DNA of 64,000 nucleotides, taken from contig JARFIW010001178.1 of the NCBI GenBank assembly GCA_036346225.1, positions 3,228,917 to 3,292,916 of the forward strand, written 5' to 3'. The notes below the pieces were generated by a model, which was given only the letters and a program-made list of their open reading frames with translations, did no database searches and had not been told where the DNA came from. Below are positions 35,901-50,900 of this stretch, one piece after another. How positions within the stretch are numbered: the first letter of the stretch is position 1; each line of letters begins with the position of its first letter. The DNA comes from Platerodrilus igneus. Lineage: Eukaryota > Arthropoda > Insecta > Coleoptera > Lycidae. Position numbers and translations under genes: made by a program.

Positions 35901-38900
35901 ATATATCTCTAAAATTCATTCTAATCAGTTTGTATGCTTCATCTGCCTTCTATATTTCCATCTTGGTCTGTAGGTCTTGTCTTCATTTGCGAATAATTTC
36001 CCATTTTATGGCTTTGTATTTCTGTCCCTGCTTTGTCTGATTTTTTTTGTATTTTTGTCTCTCCTATTAAATTCAGAATATCCTTTGTCGCCCATGGTTT
36101 CTTATTTTCTTTTTGTGTATATCCAGAATATTTCTGGTGCTATGTCTAAGCTGGATTTAATGTTATTTTATTGTGTTTCTACTTCCTTAGTGGCAGAACA
36201 TTTCTCGGTGTCTATCAACAACCCAATTGACTCCAATCTTTTGTGTATTTATTTTTTAGTTTCTCAATATCCATGCCTTTTCCCTTTACTTCTTTTTCAA
36301 ATTTTTAAATTTGCTTGCCGCTTTCATAATTACTACGCTATGGTCAGTGTCTATACCTGCAAAGGTTTAAAATATTATTACATTAAAAAACCTGGGAAAG
36401 TTTTATTTTAGATATTATGTACATCTCAAGTTTGGTCGTTTTCTAGTCTGAGTGAACATGTATAACACTAATAACCAAGTTTATAAAGTCGGACAGTGCT
36501 ACTACACATAGCGGTATGAATTAGGTACTCGACATTTTGTAAATATCACTTTCGTTTTTATATTAATTTTTGTAGTTTTTACTCTTACAAATTATTGGAG
36601 TCTATTTTAAATTTTTTTTACACAAAGCTTGGTAAAATTTCTGAGATATTTATAGTTTGCTAACACAACGTTTAGTTCTAACTTGTAAACTAGTGATATA
36701 CTCTTTAGACCAACATAACCATATATGCCGTTGCATTTTTTAATCCGTTCAAATTGTTTTAATCTATCGTCAGATATATCTACAAAACTTCTGTCAGGCA
36801 CGACAGTTAAAGATGCTCTAATCAAAACTTATCTGAAGTTAATGGCATAAAATCTTTGGGGTCTGAGAGCATAGTAGATGTCGGGAATTTAAAATAGCTT
36901 CCACTTGGCAAGCAAGGTTAAAAAACCCTTTGTAAGAAAGTCTTGAATTACATATTAAAATGCTTAAGGTGGTGTTTCACAGATTTAATTATTTAATCAC
37001 ATAATCTGCCAAAATGAGGGGGAATTAATCATTATGAATTGCCAGTTTAAGCCTTCGTGCCAACCAATAATGTTCTTGTGTCTTAAAAAATCGCCTTAAA
37101 TTTTCAAGTCATTAGGAGCACTTGCAAAATTTATACCGTTGTCGGAGAACGTTTTTGCAGATTTTCCGAGTCACACAACAAACATTCACAAGGCCATAAT
37201 AAAATTTTATGAACTCAAATCTGTGATTAGCTCTAAATGGGTAGCTTTCGATACAAGACACACAAGAACAAGCATAACATTTATTCATTTTAAATCCTAG
37301 GTCCATTTTGTTGTATTAAAAAACGCACCTGCATAATTGGCACCAGTCACTTTAAAAGGTGGAGTGGGAAAACTCGTTCTTTGGGAAGTTCACCCATAAT
37401 AGATGTTAAAAACTGTGGCTCAACTGTAGAGTTTAATAAATCCTTTTGATAGAGAAAATCTTAACTTGACTACCACAAACTTAAATTGTTTAAAGTATCG
37501 GGTTCAACTTGTAGCAGTATAAAATCCTGCTAGTATCACTATAGGTAGGCAACCCTAATTACGTGTGTATACATCTATGGTAGTATAAATTTCTATTGCA
37601 AATAAAACCAGATAGAACAGAGTAGGGATTCGAGATCTAACGGCTTGACTCGGGGTCGCTTGGGTTTCCTCCTTCTTGTTGAGTTGATCTTGCAAGAAAG
37701 AAGATGTTTGGAGAAAATTATTTGATATTGAGAATTCTGCAAAGAAGCGAGTCCGATTTAAACAGTTTTGTTTAACGAAACTTACAGCAGGATAGTGGTA
37801 TGTAAGATTTCTTTTAAATAAAATTTGTTAATGAAGTATTACAAATTTTAGCTGTCAAGTTACGGCGGAATCAAACTATTATAGTTAATTTAAATTAGAT
37901 TACTACGGCAACTTCTTGAACGAAGGTGGTTTCCAGTAATCTAATGACGTTGTTAAAAATTGGACTTGATTAAAACGGAATTTACTAGGAGGCTGTACCA
38001 TGAGAATTTAATGCAAATAACAGGTGACGAATCCACACGTGCAAGTTGGAGCGCAAAGGTGGCTGATATTGTACAATTTCATGTTCATCACAAAGGTCAA
38101 GCCAAGTCAAGGTCGCAGCTGGAGGCTAGGTTTGGGCTGTTGGCAGACAGATGGTTGTTGTTGTACTACAAATCCTGTAACTAGGTAATTATTGCTTCTA
38201 ATCGGATCGAGGTTTGAAACAAAATTTAATTACTCCAAGTGTAAACATTTCGGGTTTAAATTCATGGCTATTTTAAAATTGTTAGTAAGTTATTAATACC
38301 TGCTCGATAATTTAATTACGGTATCAGTCCGCAATTACTACACATTAAATTTGAACTAGAATGACGTTACCTAATTTTCATTTCACTTTGAACATATAGC
38401 AAATTTGCATAAAGGCTTGGTACACATATTATACATTAACATACAGTGTAACACTGATAAGGGTGTGAGCTCAGACCATTATCGGCGCTTTAAATTTGAT
38501 TGTAAAGATTTAATATGAATTAATTTTCCATTAATTGTACATAATAATTATTGACATATGAAAGTTTATGTCAGGTTGTATATAGTTTTGCAGTCTGAAG
38601 TTTTACTTAATGAATCAAGGCAAATCATTGTTTTTTTACATACCGTTTTATTGTACATATATTACTGCAACATTAGAAATATTTTTTTTGCCCTTCAATT
38701 ATTTTATTTATTGAACTGGTGTGATGTGACTTAGTGCATTAAATGGTACACTACTGTGTTAAGCTATACAGGTCAGCCCACCCCTGAGGAAGCCATAGAT
38801 GTCTCATGCTCTTAAGTTATTATAGCTTAGGCTATGCGTTTTTAGTAAGCAAAATTTAGTGTTTTGTTTAGATTCTGCCATACTTGGGGAGACGGAGTTT

Positions 38901-41900
38901 GCAGCCAGTGCAGCAGTCCCGAGGTAACTGGTATAATTGTACTCCCTTACAGATAGGTGTAACAAGGAGTAGACAAACTCCATGTGTTACAGAGAAACAT
39001 ATATGATGCCATTGAGTGGATTGAGTTAATTGTTAAATGCTAACAACTGTGTTAGCAGTTGTTTTAAAAGATTGGGCTTGGTTTTTAATTATCCAAGCAT
39101 TATCGTCGAATCTCACCAATAGAAAATATTTTTGAATTTCAATGTAAATGCATTTTAACCTTTTTGAGCAGTTGAGAATGCAACAGAGCTCCGTTTAACT
39201 CTAATTTAGGTAGGCTACAAGTCTTTATCGAACTAACTTTAGACTTGGCACATAAAAGACTCATGCTAAATATTTGGTAGTTATCTAATGACTGTAGGTA
39301 AATCGCAGCTCTGTAGTAATACAAACGAAATTAAAATATATAAATTAACTGCTTGTGGGCGAAATTCGGGTAGTAGTGAAAACACTCTGTTCTTCCATTT
39401 AACCCATGGTATTATTGTATTTTGCTCAAAAACAAACAAAGCCAGAACCTCAGTTATTTTGAAAATGCTACACTAATTAGAACATCTAATCCTGCCATAA
39501 CAAACCAGCTACAAGTATATATTATTCAATCAAAGCATAGACCAAATATTAGGAAATTATAATGTACCCATCAAACAACATCTTATAAAGGATTTTCGTA
39601 AAAACTAAAACATAACAACTTTGTAAGGATACCAGTACTATATTATATTTACTAATATTGTAAGAAAACAATGTTTTATATTTTTGAATAAGATGTGAAG
39701 GAGGAGTTAACGAACCCTTAAATTGAATATTCAAATTATGTACGTCAGTGCGGTATCTAATTTTGTTCTACAAATACTTTGGTGATTTGCTAATAATTAA
39801 CTTATGATACAATGTAGGAGCATGAAATATACGATCCCTATTCATATTAATCCATTTCACTTCAATTAGTTTATGACTTATCTACTCATAGTTCGTTATC
39901 CCATATATTAGTCTCAGACAGGGGCCATAAACCACATCTCCAAAATCTACTTGTGATAACACTAACGATTCGCATAATGTTTTTTAGATGCAAATGTTTC
40001 TGTAAATATTTAGACACATGGCTAGAAAAATTTAGTTTTTCATTTAAATAAATGCCTAGGCTTTTAACACGATACGATTGATTTAATAAATTGCCTGCAC
40101 AGATATTTTAAATTTATCATTAATAACGGATGGATAATGCTCATCGCCAAAAATGATCATTGAAAATTTATTAGGGTTAATATTCAAGCAGTGACTATCA
40201 GAAAAAGGAACTAAATTTGCCAGATCATAATTAATCGTTGCAGCACCTTGTGAAATTTCATTTGGATAAAAAGATAAATAGATCTGCGTATCATCAGCTT
40301 AAAGATGAATATTACATGATATTAAAGAAGTCTGAAGTTATGAAATATATATAAAATAAACAAACGTGGCCCAAAAACTTAATCTCGTGAAACTCCGGTG
40401 GTGTTACACAACACACCTGACACAGCCTCATTATGCCTCACAGCTTGCTTTCTGTTTACTAAATAGTGCGTGATCAGATTCCACGAAGTTATTGTCCATA
40501 CCAAGATAATGAAGAATAGCAACCAATAACTCATGGTTAATCGTTTCAAATGCTTTGCTATAATCTAACAAGACTAAGCAAGTTATTTTATTATTATCTT
40601 TGGCACGCAATATGTTGTCGGTAATATTTAACATTGCTATAGCACAACTGTGCCCTGGTCAGAATGCAGATTGAATTGGTGGAAGGACATTGCTTACTTC
40701 TAGGTAACAGTGGTGTTGAGTATTCAAAATTTTTTCAAATATTGTGTGTCGAACATCTGTCAATAGTTGTGATTTTGGTAACGGTGTTATGTACGCAATT
40801 TTCCATGCAGTAGGGAAGACAGCCCTCATGATACAGTTATTAAAAATATGCGTTATATAAGGCTAAGAAAAAGGAATACACAATTTAATTGTAAAGATAT
40901 TAATACCATCCGAACCAGTAGAAGTGTTTTTCATAGACTTGATTACATTAAACACATCTTCAGAAACCGTTTGAAACTGGAAAACTTGATTTATTTGATT
41001 ACGTACGTTAGTGCGATAAAACTATTAAGTATCATAACTACGGTCTGAATTTGGTACACTAGAAACTAAGTATTTATTCAGAATATCGATGTCATACAAG
41101 TGATACGGTAATTCAGGTGATTTGGATTTAATGTCAAGAGTATTAATTGCAGACCACATCTGCTTGCTCACCACATTGGCGAATTGTTTATCAAAATACA
41201 ATTTCTTTTGATGCTTAACTGCATTATTAGTGAAGTTTTGCATTTGTTTATAATATTTCCAATCCTAGAATCGTTTACTTACTTTGAAACTCTGTAATGC
41301 CCCATCTCTAACTCGCATCAATTTAGGCACATTACTATTTAACTATGGTGCATAAGTTTGTTATTATACGGGTAACTAGTGGTGCAAATATATCAAGTAG
41401 AGTTATTATATTGTTAGTAAGAAATTGAATGGCATCAACATTCTCCAAGTCATAAATTATATTCTATGGTATCGCGAACAAGTGACTTCTAAATTTTTCC
41501 TAATTGATTTGAGTAAAATGTATGTTTTATATGTAGCTTTTACTGGTTTAGAACTAAGCTTCAGTACAGAGTAAGTTAGGTGATGATCAACCGATGGAAA
41601 GGGAATAACATGAGTTGAGTATACCATTTCTAGCTTATTAGTTAAATTATATGATCTAATAATGTTGCCGAGTATTAGGTCCACCAACATCTGTCCGAAC
41701 ATTTCGATGTTCGCACAAATTATGTAATTTTGACGGAATCGAATAAATCGTCTTGTAGGACAGTCTCTACTAAATGCAAGTCATTAAACGTCTTACCCGT
41801 GGTTGGGATGCATTAAAAACAACCCTTAATTTTATTGTAATCCTCACATGTGATGAGGCATAAAGTATTGTTTAACATTAAGACGAAATTTTGTTTTGGC

Positions 41901-44900
41901 CATATGCCCGAAATCTTCATAATCCTTCAGAAATTCTAAAAACGCTGCTTTAGTAATGCATCCATTTCGAGTTGACTCTACAATAAAAAATCGTTTTTTT
42001 TACTAAATCGTATTGGTCTCCTAAACTGTCAGGAAAGACATTTGATGGTGTCGTTATCACAGATTTACCATTGTTTAGAGGTTTGTATTTCTTTACAGTG
42101 TTTTTCATAAGTTTTTCCTTATAGGAAAGTTGTTTTTCAGATGTTGTAATTGACTTTGCATGTCAAAATTTGTTAATGTTAAATTGCAATGTGTTGTTTT
42201 TGAATTCCCTTTGCTTGCTTTCTTTAAAGAACCTGCTACAATTCAACTAAAGGTAATCCCTTGTAGTTCAGACAAGTGTTTACCTAGATTTATTTATCCC
42301 TTGCACATAAAATTCCATAGAAAGTCAGTGCTACCGAGTACATATATGGATTGCGATTCCCAGTAATAAGAATTGGCTAAATTTATATTGATCAATATAG
42401 GAATTTAGTTTTTGCTCATTATGAATGCTAGCAATTCACTTTTAATATTATTTATTATCAAACAAGCGAAGTCAGTTTGTAACGGTAAAACACATGGGTC
42501 AGACAGAAACAGAAAGGACAGAGAAGTAAAGGTCCGCAAGAACCACGGTCACATATAAAAAGATACAGGTAATTTAGAAATACTGGACTAATTATAAATG
42601 CAGAAATGGGGTGGTTTACATAGATAAGAAAACGTACATCGCCATAGAATTTTGATTGCCAATTAACACAAAAATTTCTATTTTTCAAATAAATAGAGTT
42701 GTATTTTATAGACAATTTTTATAATTCCGATACGAAATATGCATTTCGTATGGTTCCGTGTAAAATTTATGTCTTAAACAAAAAGCAATGAAAATGCTTT
42801 CTTCTAGACAAACCTTTTTAAATTGAACATGGTTAGTAAGTTACACTACACAAAAAAAAAACACCAGTGAAGCTAGTTTCTGAACTGTTTTGTAACCTGG
42901 TTTTGTCCGTTGGTGTGCTGCGACCTGAATTTATCCAAGGTTTATCTATTATGCACATACAGCAAAAAGTGGTCAAACAAGATAAAGAGAAAAGATCGGC
43001 ACGTACCTCCACGTGTCGAGATACTTATCTTGTATCTAAATCTGTTGAGGTGTACCAACCAGCCAAACATCGTGACCTGCTCATCGAGGGTTATCTTCAC
43101 AGTAGTCAGGATCCTAGCTGAAACAGTGGGCCTACGCAGAAGAGCAATTTGGCCTACATAAAAGAGCTTAAAAAGGAATCCTACTAGTATTAATAAGCAC
43201 GTAAGGAACTTACCAATGTACCAAGGATATTAGTTTCTCATGAAATACTTGCATTGCTCTTGAAATAATAGAATTAGCCATGCAGAAAGCACATGCTAGG
43301 ACGAAAGGTAGGGTCAAAGTGAACCCATTCTAGGAAACAATATGATCATCGATTGAAATATCAGGGTATCACATGTCAAAAGAGCACGTCTCGTCTTTTT
43401 AATGCATAAATAGAAAAAGGAAACTGGCAAATGCAAATCCACTCGCTTTTGTTAATCACATATGTAGAAAAGCTCTTCTCTTCTAACTTATATTACTACT
43501 TTTAAATAAAGCAAACATATTTTTTCAGAAAGCAAAGATTGTAGATAACCGAGTTATATCAACCAATAAAGATAGATTGAGGTACTTTGATTTGAACTAA
43601 ATACACTAATAACATTTTACAGGGTGTTGAACAGGCACTTATTTCAATTATATTAGGATTAGTTTTATACGAACAAATCAATTTATTAAATTATAAAGCG
43701 TGATCAGAGGCGTCTCATATAACACGCAGTTACGCAGAAGTCAAAGTAGAAGCATGGGAATATTTAAACAGAATCATAACTTGAATGAAAATATTTAGCA
43801 GGGTACAATTGAATGTAACAAGTTGAAAACTGTTTATTTATTGAAATAACTTTAAAATTACACTTGTAGCTTATTTGCGACAACGTTTGACTTGAACTAG
43901 AGAATGCCATATTAATCTTCAATTTTACTTATGCAAAAAAAAATTGTTTTTGTGATCCATATCCTACATTTCGTTTGTAAAGTCGCTTGTATGGAATCTA
44001 CTTACACTCATCTTTCTTTTGTATAACTACTTCGAGTTTTTATTACGTGGATTCATTTTGTTGTAAAACTATTCTTCTCAGAACACTGTAATATTATTTC
44101 CACATCAAAGCAAAGTGTTCCAGTACCGTAGAAGTGTCTATTAAGATATTAGAAGTATAAACGTGAATAATAAGAAATAAATTTTAGTGATTATGAAAGA
44201 AGTGGTACACTCATTCAAAAACCCCAAAGGGAAACCAATCAAATGCGATCAAAAGCTAATGCCAAACAATTTGTGTGTGAAACATGTCGAAGCAATTAGT
44301 AAAACTAGTATTGTAGACTGCAATAGCACTTGATATTGATCAAAGCACTGTATGAATAGTAATGGATAGCTCCAAGATGGATATATTATGGATTGGCTTG
44401 TAAATATAGAAATTAAAATTGAAGATCATTATCTAGAGCTTTAGTTATTGGAATTTGTTAAGTAATATCACATTTCCCATCTCACAACATATGTTATTGA
44501 TGAATTGGTAAAAAATAACAGACAAATAGTGCTGCGATTACCCGTCTACCACTGCAGTTTAATCCTCTCCAGTAAGGGCTAACATAAATCATTATGTTGC
44601 TGCACATAACACAACATTCAACTGAAATGAATTAAAAACTCTGTTTTAAGATGGCACTACAAGAGTAACTTCTGCTGCGTGAAAAAGTTGTATCAATCAT
44701 GTTATTGAAAAGAAAGAAAAACAGTTTTGGAATTCGATATTGTAGAAGGTGTAGTTGAAAAAATAGTTGTGTACATTTAGATTCAGGTAATGATTTAAGT
44801 GATGATGATATGGTTCCGTTATAAATTGCTTATACAGTAATGGCTACATCTTTTTCTTATGTTTACTATAAAGTTTAATCGCTTTCTTCATGATTCCATA

Positions 44901-47900
44901 GATAGACATAACCTTGTCATTTAATTTTTAAAGAAATAAAAAGGGCTTTACATGATACAGTAACACAGACTATAGGTAAGAAAAAAGTAGAAACGAGAAA
45001 ACCCTGGGTAACAAAAGAGATTAGATTTAATAGAGAATAGAAGAAAGCTTAAACCTTTCAGAGAAGTGGATAGTGAAAGTAAGCAAAAATATAATACAGT
45101 TAGAAATAAGATAGTACATGAGTGTAGAAAAAGCTAAAAACAAATGGATGGAGGGGAATTGAAAGGAAATGCAAGATGATTTGAGAGTAGGTAAGACAGA
45201 CAAGGCTTACAGGGCAGTTAAAAAGTTTTCCGGGAAAGTTAGGAATAAATATAATGGTATTAAAGATGAGAATAATGAGCTTCTAATAAATAAAGTTGAG
45301 GTAGCAGATAGATGGAAAAGATATTTAGAAGATTTATATAAGGAAGACGATATGGATGAGTTAGAGAACGACCAAGAAGAGGATGCAGAAATAGGGTTCT
45401 CAATATTAAGAGAGGAATTTGATAGAGCTGTTAGGGATCTTAAACTAAATAAAGCGCCGGGGATAGACGAATAATTATTTTGTGACAAATGTTTCTAGCA
45501 TACACTTGTTTTACTTTTAGATTGACGTTAAATGTCTGTTTAAATATTTTAAATGTAGGAATTATAGTGTTGTTTATAAATGTATTAGCTATGCCCTAAA
45601 TCTGCTACATGTATATTTATTTATTTTTAAACTATTTAGTACTCATGTTTTGTAAGTATTTGTAATTTCTTAGTATAGTTGATGTTCATAACTTCTCTTA
45701 CATAGGACCCTGATGAAGATTTAAAAAAATAAATCGAAAGCTTGGCGAAAAAACAGAGTTTGAAATAATTAAATCATATAACAAGCATATTTAACAATTA
45801 AATTATATCACAGATTCCTTAGCTTTAAAGTACTTTAACAAGATTTTGTGACTTGTTAATTATCTTTATGATTGAATGACAAATCTGGCAGTCACTTATA
45901 AATTTAATTTAAAAACTGGAATTTTAAGCAATCTTAATATAAATCTTATTTTGTTACTAATAAAACAATCTTGTTTAGGGTTCTCTTAGGTGAGAGAACT
46001 CCAAATATTACAAAAATTTAACAAGCGATTTTCTTCCACAAAATATATGTAATTATAAAAAATTGTTAATATTAAGTGTTGTAATTGCTTTCAAAAAACG
46101 ATCTCATGAAGTGAACGGATGGGGTTTTTACGGCCAGTAATTTGATGTTCGTGAAGAAAGGGGTTGTTTAATAAATCTGGTGAAGGATTCGACAAAAACA
46201 ATGGTTTCACCCTTATCCCACTGGTCACCAACTGTTACTCTTGCACTGGATATGATCAGGTTTCAGTTCATCTTTTGCTGGTCACTTGCAGATATCGAAT
46301 TCAAGGGACTCCAGATTGACTCTAACTTTTGGTATTATTGACGTAGGGGTTTTTGCACTTGTAATGATCCTGTTCTGTCACCCGCATGGCAGTGAACAGT
46401 GGTCTCTAACTAGTAGCTGGATGATACTACAGTGGTTTAGCCATTGCTAGACCTACCGGCTCCGTTGCACGAGTCTAGGGCTACCAACGTGCTCTGTGAC
46501 AAGAGGAAACTAAGATAGGTTAAGGACGGTATAAGGGTGCCGACAGTGGGCATGCCGAACCTTATACCGGGGGTATGGGTGTTGGCAATGGGCACGACAC
46601 TGGGCGATGATGAATGCTGGTTATGGGCACGTCAGTGTTAATAGCTGGCTTTGGGCGCAGCAAGAAAAGAGAGTAGACGTCGGCTATGGACACGATGTCT
46701 ATGGATTTGAAACACCGGCTATGGGCACGACATCTATGAATTTGGAACACCGGCTATGGGCACGGTACGGTAGGTACTAACTATTTAACACTGGCTATGG
46801 GCACAGCCGTAAAAGAGTCTAACCTTTCAGAATGAGTCTGCAAAGCAGACTGACTTGTCTCGCAAAAGCGTGCTGATTTATACCGCTGCTTGAAGACTCG
46901 ATTTGTGTATTTATTAATAAAAAAACGATATAACATGTAGAAGGCATACAATTAACTTATAACTACTTGAAACGTCATGTTGACATCGGTACATTGTCAT
47001 TACACACTAAAAAGAATATAAGTTAAAGCACTATCTGACTTTTGACCAGTAACTTTGACCATCAATGCTCCCATCCTGCTTTGTTTGAAGAATAAAGTGG
47101 TTGTGATCGGATTAGGAAAACAACTTACGAAGACAATTCGAACTCGGGAAATTTTATTTTCCTGGAATTTTATGCTAATGAGAACAAATGCTTGGTGGCC
47201 ATGTGCCGTGTTTATAAAACAAGTCGAAAACGTGAAACAATAAGTTATTTACTCTGACTTAATAATAAGAATTATATTTGAAACGTTCTAAACAAGGTTT
47301 CAAAACACCTGAAGTATTTTCAATATTATTTTGGGAACAAAATGTGTAGTTTAACATTGCAATTGAATTAAACTAGGAAGTAACAAATCGTTTGAGGTTT
47401 TCATATGGCAACAAAGATTATTAGGAATTCAAAGCTTATTTAGGTTATCAAATAAATAATGTCTGAGATTTGTTACACTTAGAAAAATTGTTTGCAAAGT
47501 TTTCAAATGTGTTATTGTCAAAAATGATGGTTTTTCTGTTTACCCTTTTCGTATAATTCTAGAATCATCATAATTTATTCCACTTTTTTGTCATGGCATT
47601 AATTCCACGAGTGTATAAGATGAATAATTTTGAATTTTTCTGTTTCTGTATCGAGTATTGCTTTCAGGCTGTATTTTGTACTTTGTCTCTTCTTTATTTG
47701 AAGTATTTGTCAGATATTTGTCTCCAAACTTGAAACTAATTTTTGATATGTGTTTTCAGCTTGTTCATATGTACTTTTTTCAGGAAAGCCAGTTATTTAT
47801 ATACATCGGCTATTAAGGTAAGAAATCATGGTCAGTACTTTAGGAATATAAATTAATTAATTTGAACTATTATTTTCTGGAAGCTATTCAAATTATTTGT

Positions 47901-50900
47901 ATAAGACATAGGAAGTGAAATTTTTATGTACTTGGAAAGGGACTGATACGTTTTTAAATTTAGAATTTACCTGCAGATGCAAGTTTTGCAAAATTTATTG
48001 TTAGAATTTTTGATTATTAAATAAATTTTAGCATATGATATATAAAAAGATTGACATGCACATTAAAGTACATGGTTTATGTGTCACTGAGCTAGTGGAC
48101 TGACAGTCACGAAACAAGAATACTTTTAGTGTACAACAATAGCTAAAGTTTCATTTCAAAATGCAACTAATTTTTTTTTTTTTAATTTTTATGAGCGTAT
48201 ATGTCTTAACCTGTCTGTTTAAGGAGTGTTAATCTAGAACATACCTTGTTAAAAGTGCGATAGGCACTATCTTTGAAATTTGTAAGAACGCCTTAACTGA
48301 ATCAATAGACATGTTTATTTCATCATTCGTTTGGAACTGTATCTTATAATCTGATGTCTACCAAACAACTAAATGTGCTTTATTACTTTTGATAAAAAGT
48401 AACTCAAATTGTTGTTTGTTTTGCTACTCTTGTGCTAATTACATTCCATATCTTTAATTCATACTCAACGCCCTCCTTTTAAAAGACAAAGACTAAAGAA
48501 TATCCATCTGCACTGCACTGTATATATAGAGAGAATTTGCTTTTGTAAACACCAGCTCGTAGTAACCGATTGTTATATGGTCTACGATTGTTCATGAAAA
48601 CCGCCTAAGTGACAGCAAGGCTAATTCAGGTATTAGTCTGTGGAGAAAAAGACATGGAGGGGGGGGGGCATTTATATAAATGAATGCATGGGCTACTGCA
48701 TCGCATAAAATTGGGACAGACAATGCTAAAGAAGGTTGCAGGCGTCACTAGTGACCCAAGGGTCTTGCTGTAAAAAAAAGAATAAAAAAGATATGTTACT
48801 AACCAGAAGCTGCTATAAATGAACTTGCACTACTATACTGCATACTGCTCCTGTCATAAAAAAGATGGATGTACACTAATTACAAGACCTAAAATGATTT
48901 GGCATTGCATCACTTAAAGAAGCTTAAATCTTTGTACATCTGTACCAATGATAAATGTTGAACCCGAATTTGAATTTTAAGTGAAAAGATTCTACTTTCT
49001 TAAATTGAAATTGAAAAAGGTACCTTAACCAAAATAAAATTTGGTTCATCAGCAACTTTGAGATTATACTCTAAACCTTAATTTATAACTTATAAAAACT
49101 CAAACTGAAATCTTTTCTATTGGCTCTCTGCTACATTCATAAAGGTATAAGGTATATTCTTACTTTTCCTTGTGTTCTAATGACATATAAGGTCTCTATA
49201 TCTTGAAATATGAGGATTGCGGCTAAAATTTTGCAGAATCTAGTACACCTTGTATTGACTTATTGCACTATCAGTGAAATTGAAAAGCTAAGAAAATTTA
49301 CAGTGTAGAGTCATTATTACTTATAATAGTGTTAGGCAAAAACATGAAAGGGTTTTGGTTTTTAGTTAATCAGGAGAGTCAAATTATTTTTCTTAATCTT
49401 CTTTGGGAATTAAACCACTCATAGTTTTTAATCGTCGACCGGTACTCGCATACTACTCTGGTCTCTTTAACGTACAATACTAAGGGTGAAAGAGGTTCAT
49501 GCGCCGTAGCGCCTTATAATGCATTTGAATAACTTAGGTAGATATCCTAACTTACAGTTTTAAAAATAACGTACAGAGGACGTAACATATGCCGCCCCCC
49601 TTGAAATAACTAATTTCAATGAGCAAAAACAAGAAGAATGAGCTGAAGTAATTAATGGACTGTATATAAACATGAGCAAATACTTAATTGTTACTGAGAG
49701 AAAAAAATGAATGTAGTAGTGGCATCTGTTGTACTTGTTTAACACTTTTTAGAAAAAGACGTTACAAGCATGTCCGATATAAAGAATTCACAATATTAAT
49801 TTGTGTCTACAGGTAACACACAACTTCACAGCAGGTCTCTTAAATAATCCACTTGAAGTGCGAACAAGAGCTGCCCGTACTGCTCCGTCTTTTCCTGGAT
49901 AAATTTCCACAATGCGCCCAGGTTTCCAGGCACGAGATGGTACGTTATCTTCCATAAGAATAACTAACTGGCCAACAGTAAGCGACTAACCATGAGCGAC
50001 TTGCCATTTACAGCGTTTCTGCAACTCCTGAAGATATTTACGGCTCCATTTAGACCAAAATGTTTGTTGGAGTCTTTGAACATATTGCCATTTCGAAAGC
50101 TTATTTGTTGCTTCCATGGATAAATCCAATTCGGGTATAGACATTAAATTGTCACCAATCAAAAAATGACCCGGTGTCAAATAGTTCAGATCCTCAATAT
50201 CCTGTGATAGAGCAATCAAAGGACGCGAGTTTAGAACACATTCCACTTCTGTCATTAAAGTATATAGTTCGACAAATATTAGATTAGCACTCGAGGCAAT
50301 TTTAAAAATGTGTCTCTTAAACGACTTGACCGCCGCCTTCCACAACTCACCTAAATGAGGACCCTTAGGTACATTAAAGTAAAATTGAATATTACGAGAA
50401 CTAGATTCCCTAAGGAGAGATCTCTGAGTGGCATCGTCCTTTAAAAAATCACTTATTTCACGTAATTCATTAGCTGCGCCCACATAGTTCGTCCTGTTGT
50501 CACAGTATATTTCTGCAGGTAAGCCACGTCTAGCAATGAACCTTTTAAGTGCAGCTATGAAAGCTTCTGTTGTTAAATTTTCAACCAGTTCGCAGTGAAC
50601 CGCCTTGGTTAGCATGCATATAAATACACATCCGTATGTCTTAACTATTTTTCGTGACTTCGTGAACCTTCCTTAATGTGAAAAGGACCAAAAAATCTGT
50701 TCCGACCTTAGCAAAGGGACGACAGGGCTGTAATCGAGATATTGGCAAAGCTGCCATTTTAGGCTGGAGTTTTGTAGGATTGTGTCTAAAACATAGAACA
50801 CAATTTTGAACATTTTTTCTTAAGGCACTTCTACCAGATGAAGGCCAATATTTTAATCGTGTGGTTGCCAGTGTACCTTGTACACTACTGTGCATACTAG

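Larger units (their letters stand above)
36600..39330 (-). mobile_element. BEL/Pao copy 3: RNase H and integrase remnants with an insert
   Basis: Minus-strand RNase H-like blocks at about 39330-38870 and integrase blocks at 37480-36600 are collinear, so they are probably one old element. About 1.2 kb between them (37490-38760) is unlike Pao and is either an insertion or too decayed to read. No LTR was found. Confidence 0.7.

Noticed and set aside
35077..36411. Chain of long plus-strand ORFs rich in Phe, Leu, Ser and Tyr, resembling a membrane protein
   Set aside because: They mirror the decayed LINE coding on the minus strand (35372-35001 and upstream blocks); no start, splice or family support on the + strand.
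42867..43161. Two overlapping 83-84-codon plus ORFs
   Set aside because: No motif, no start context, both frames equally open; probably chance.
46542..46805. CRISPR-like array of 13-bp motifs
   Set aside because: Motifs too short and spacers partly shared; a minisatellite explains it.
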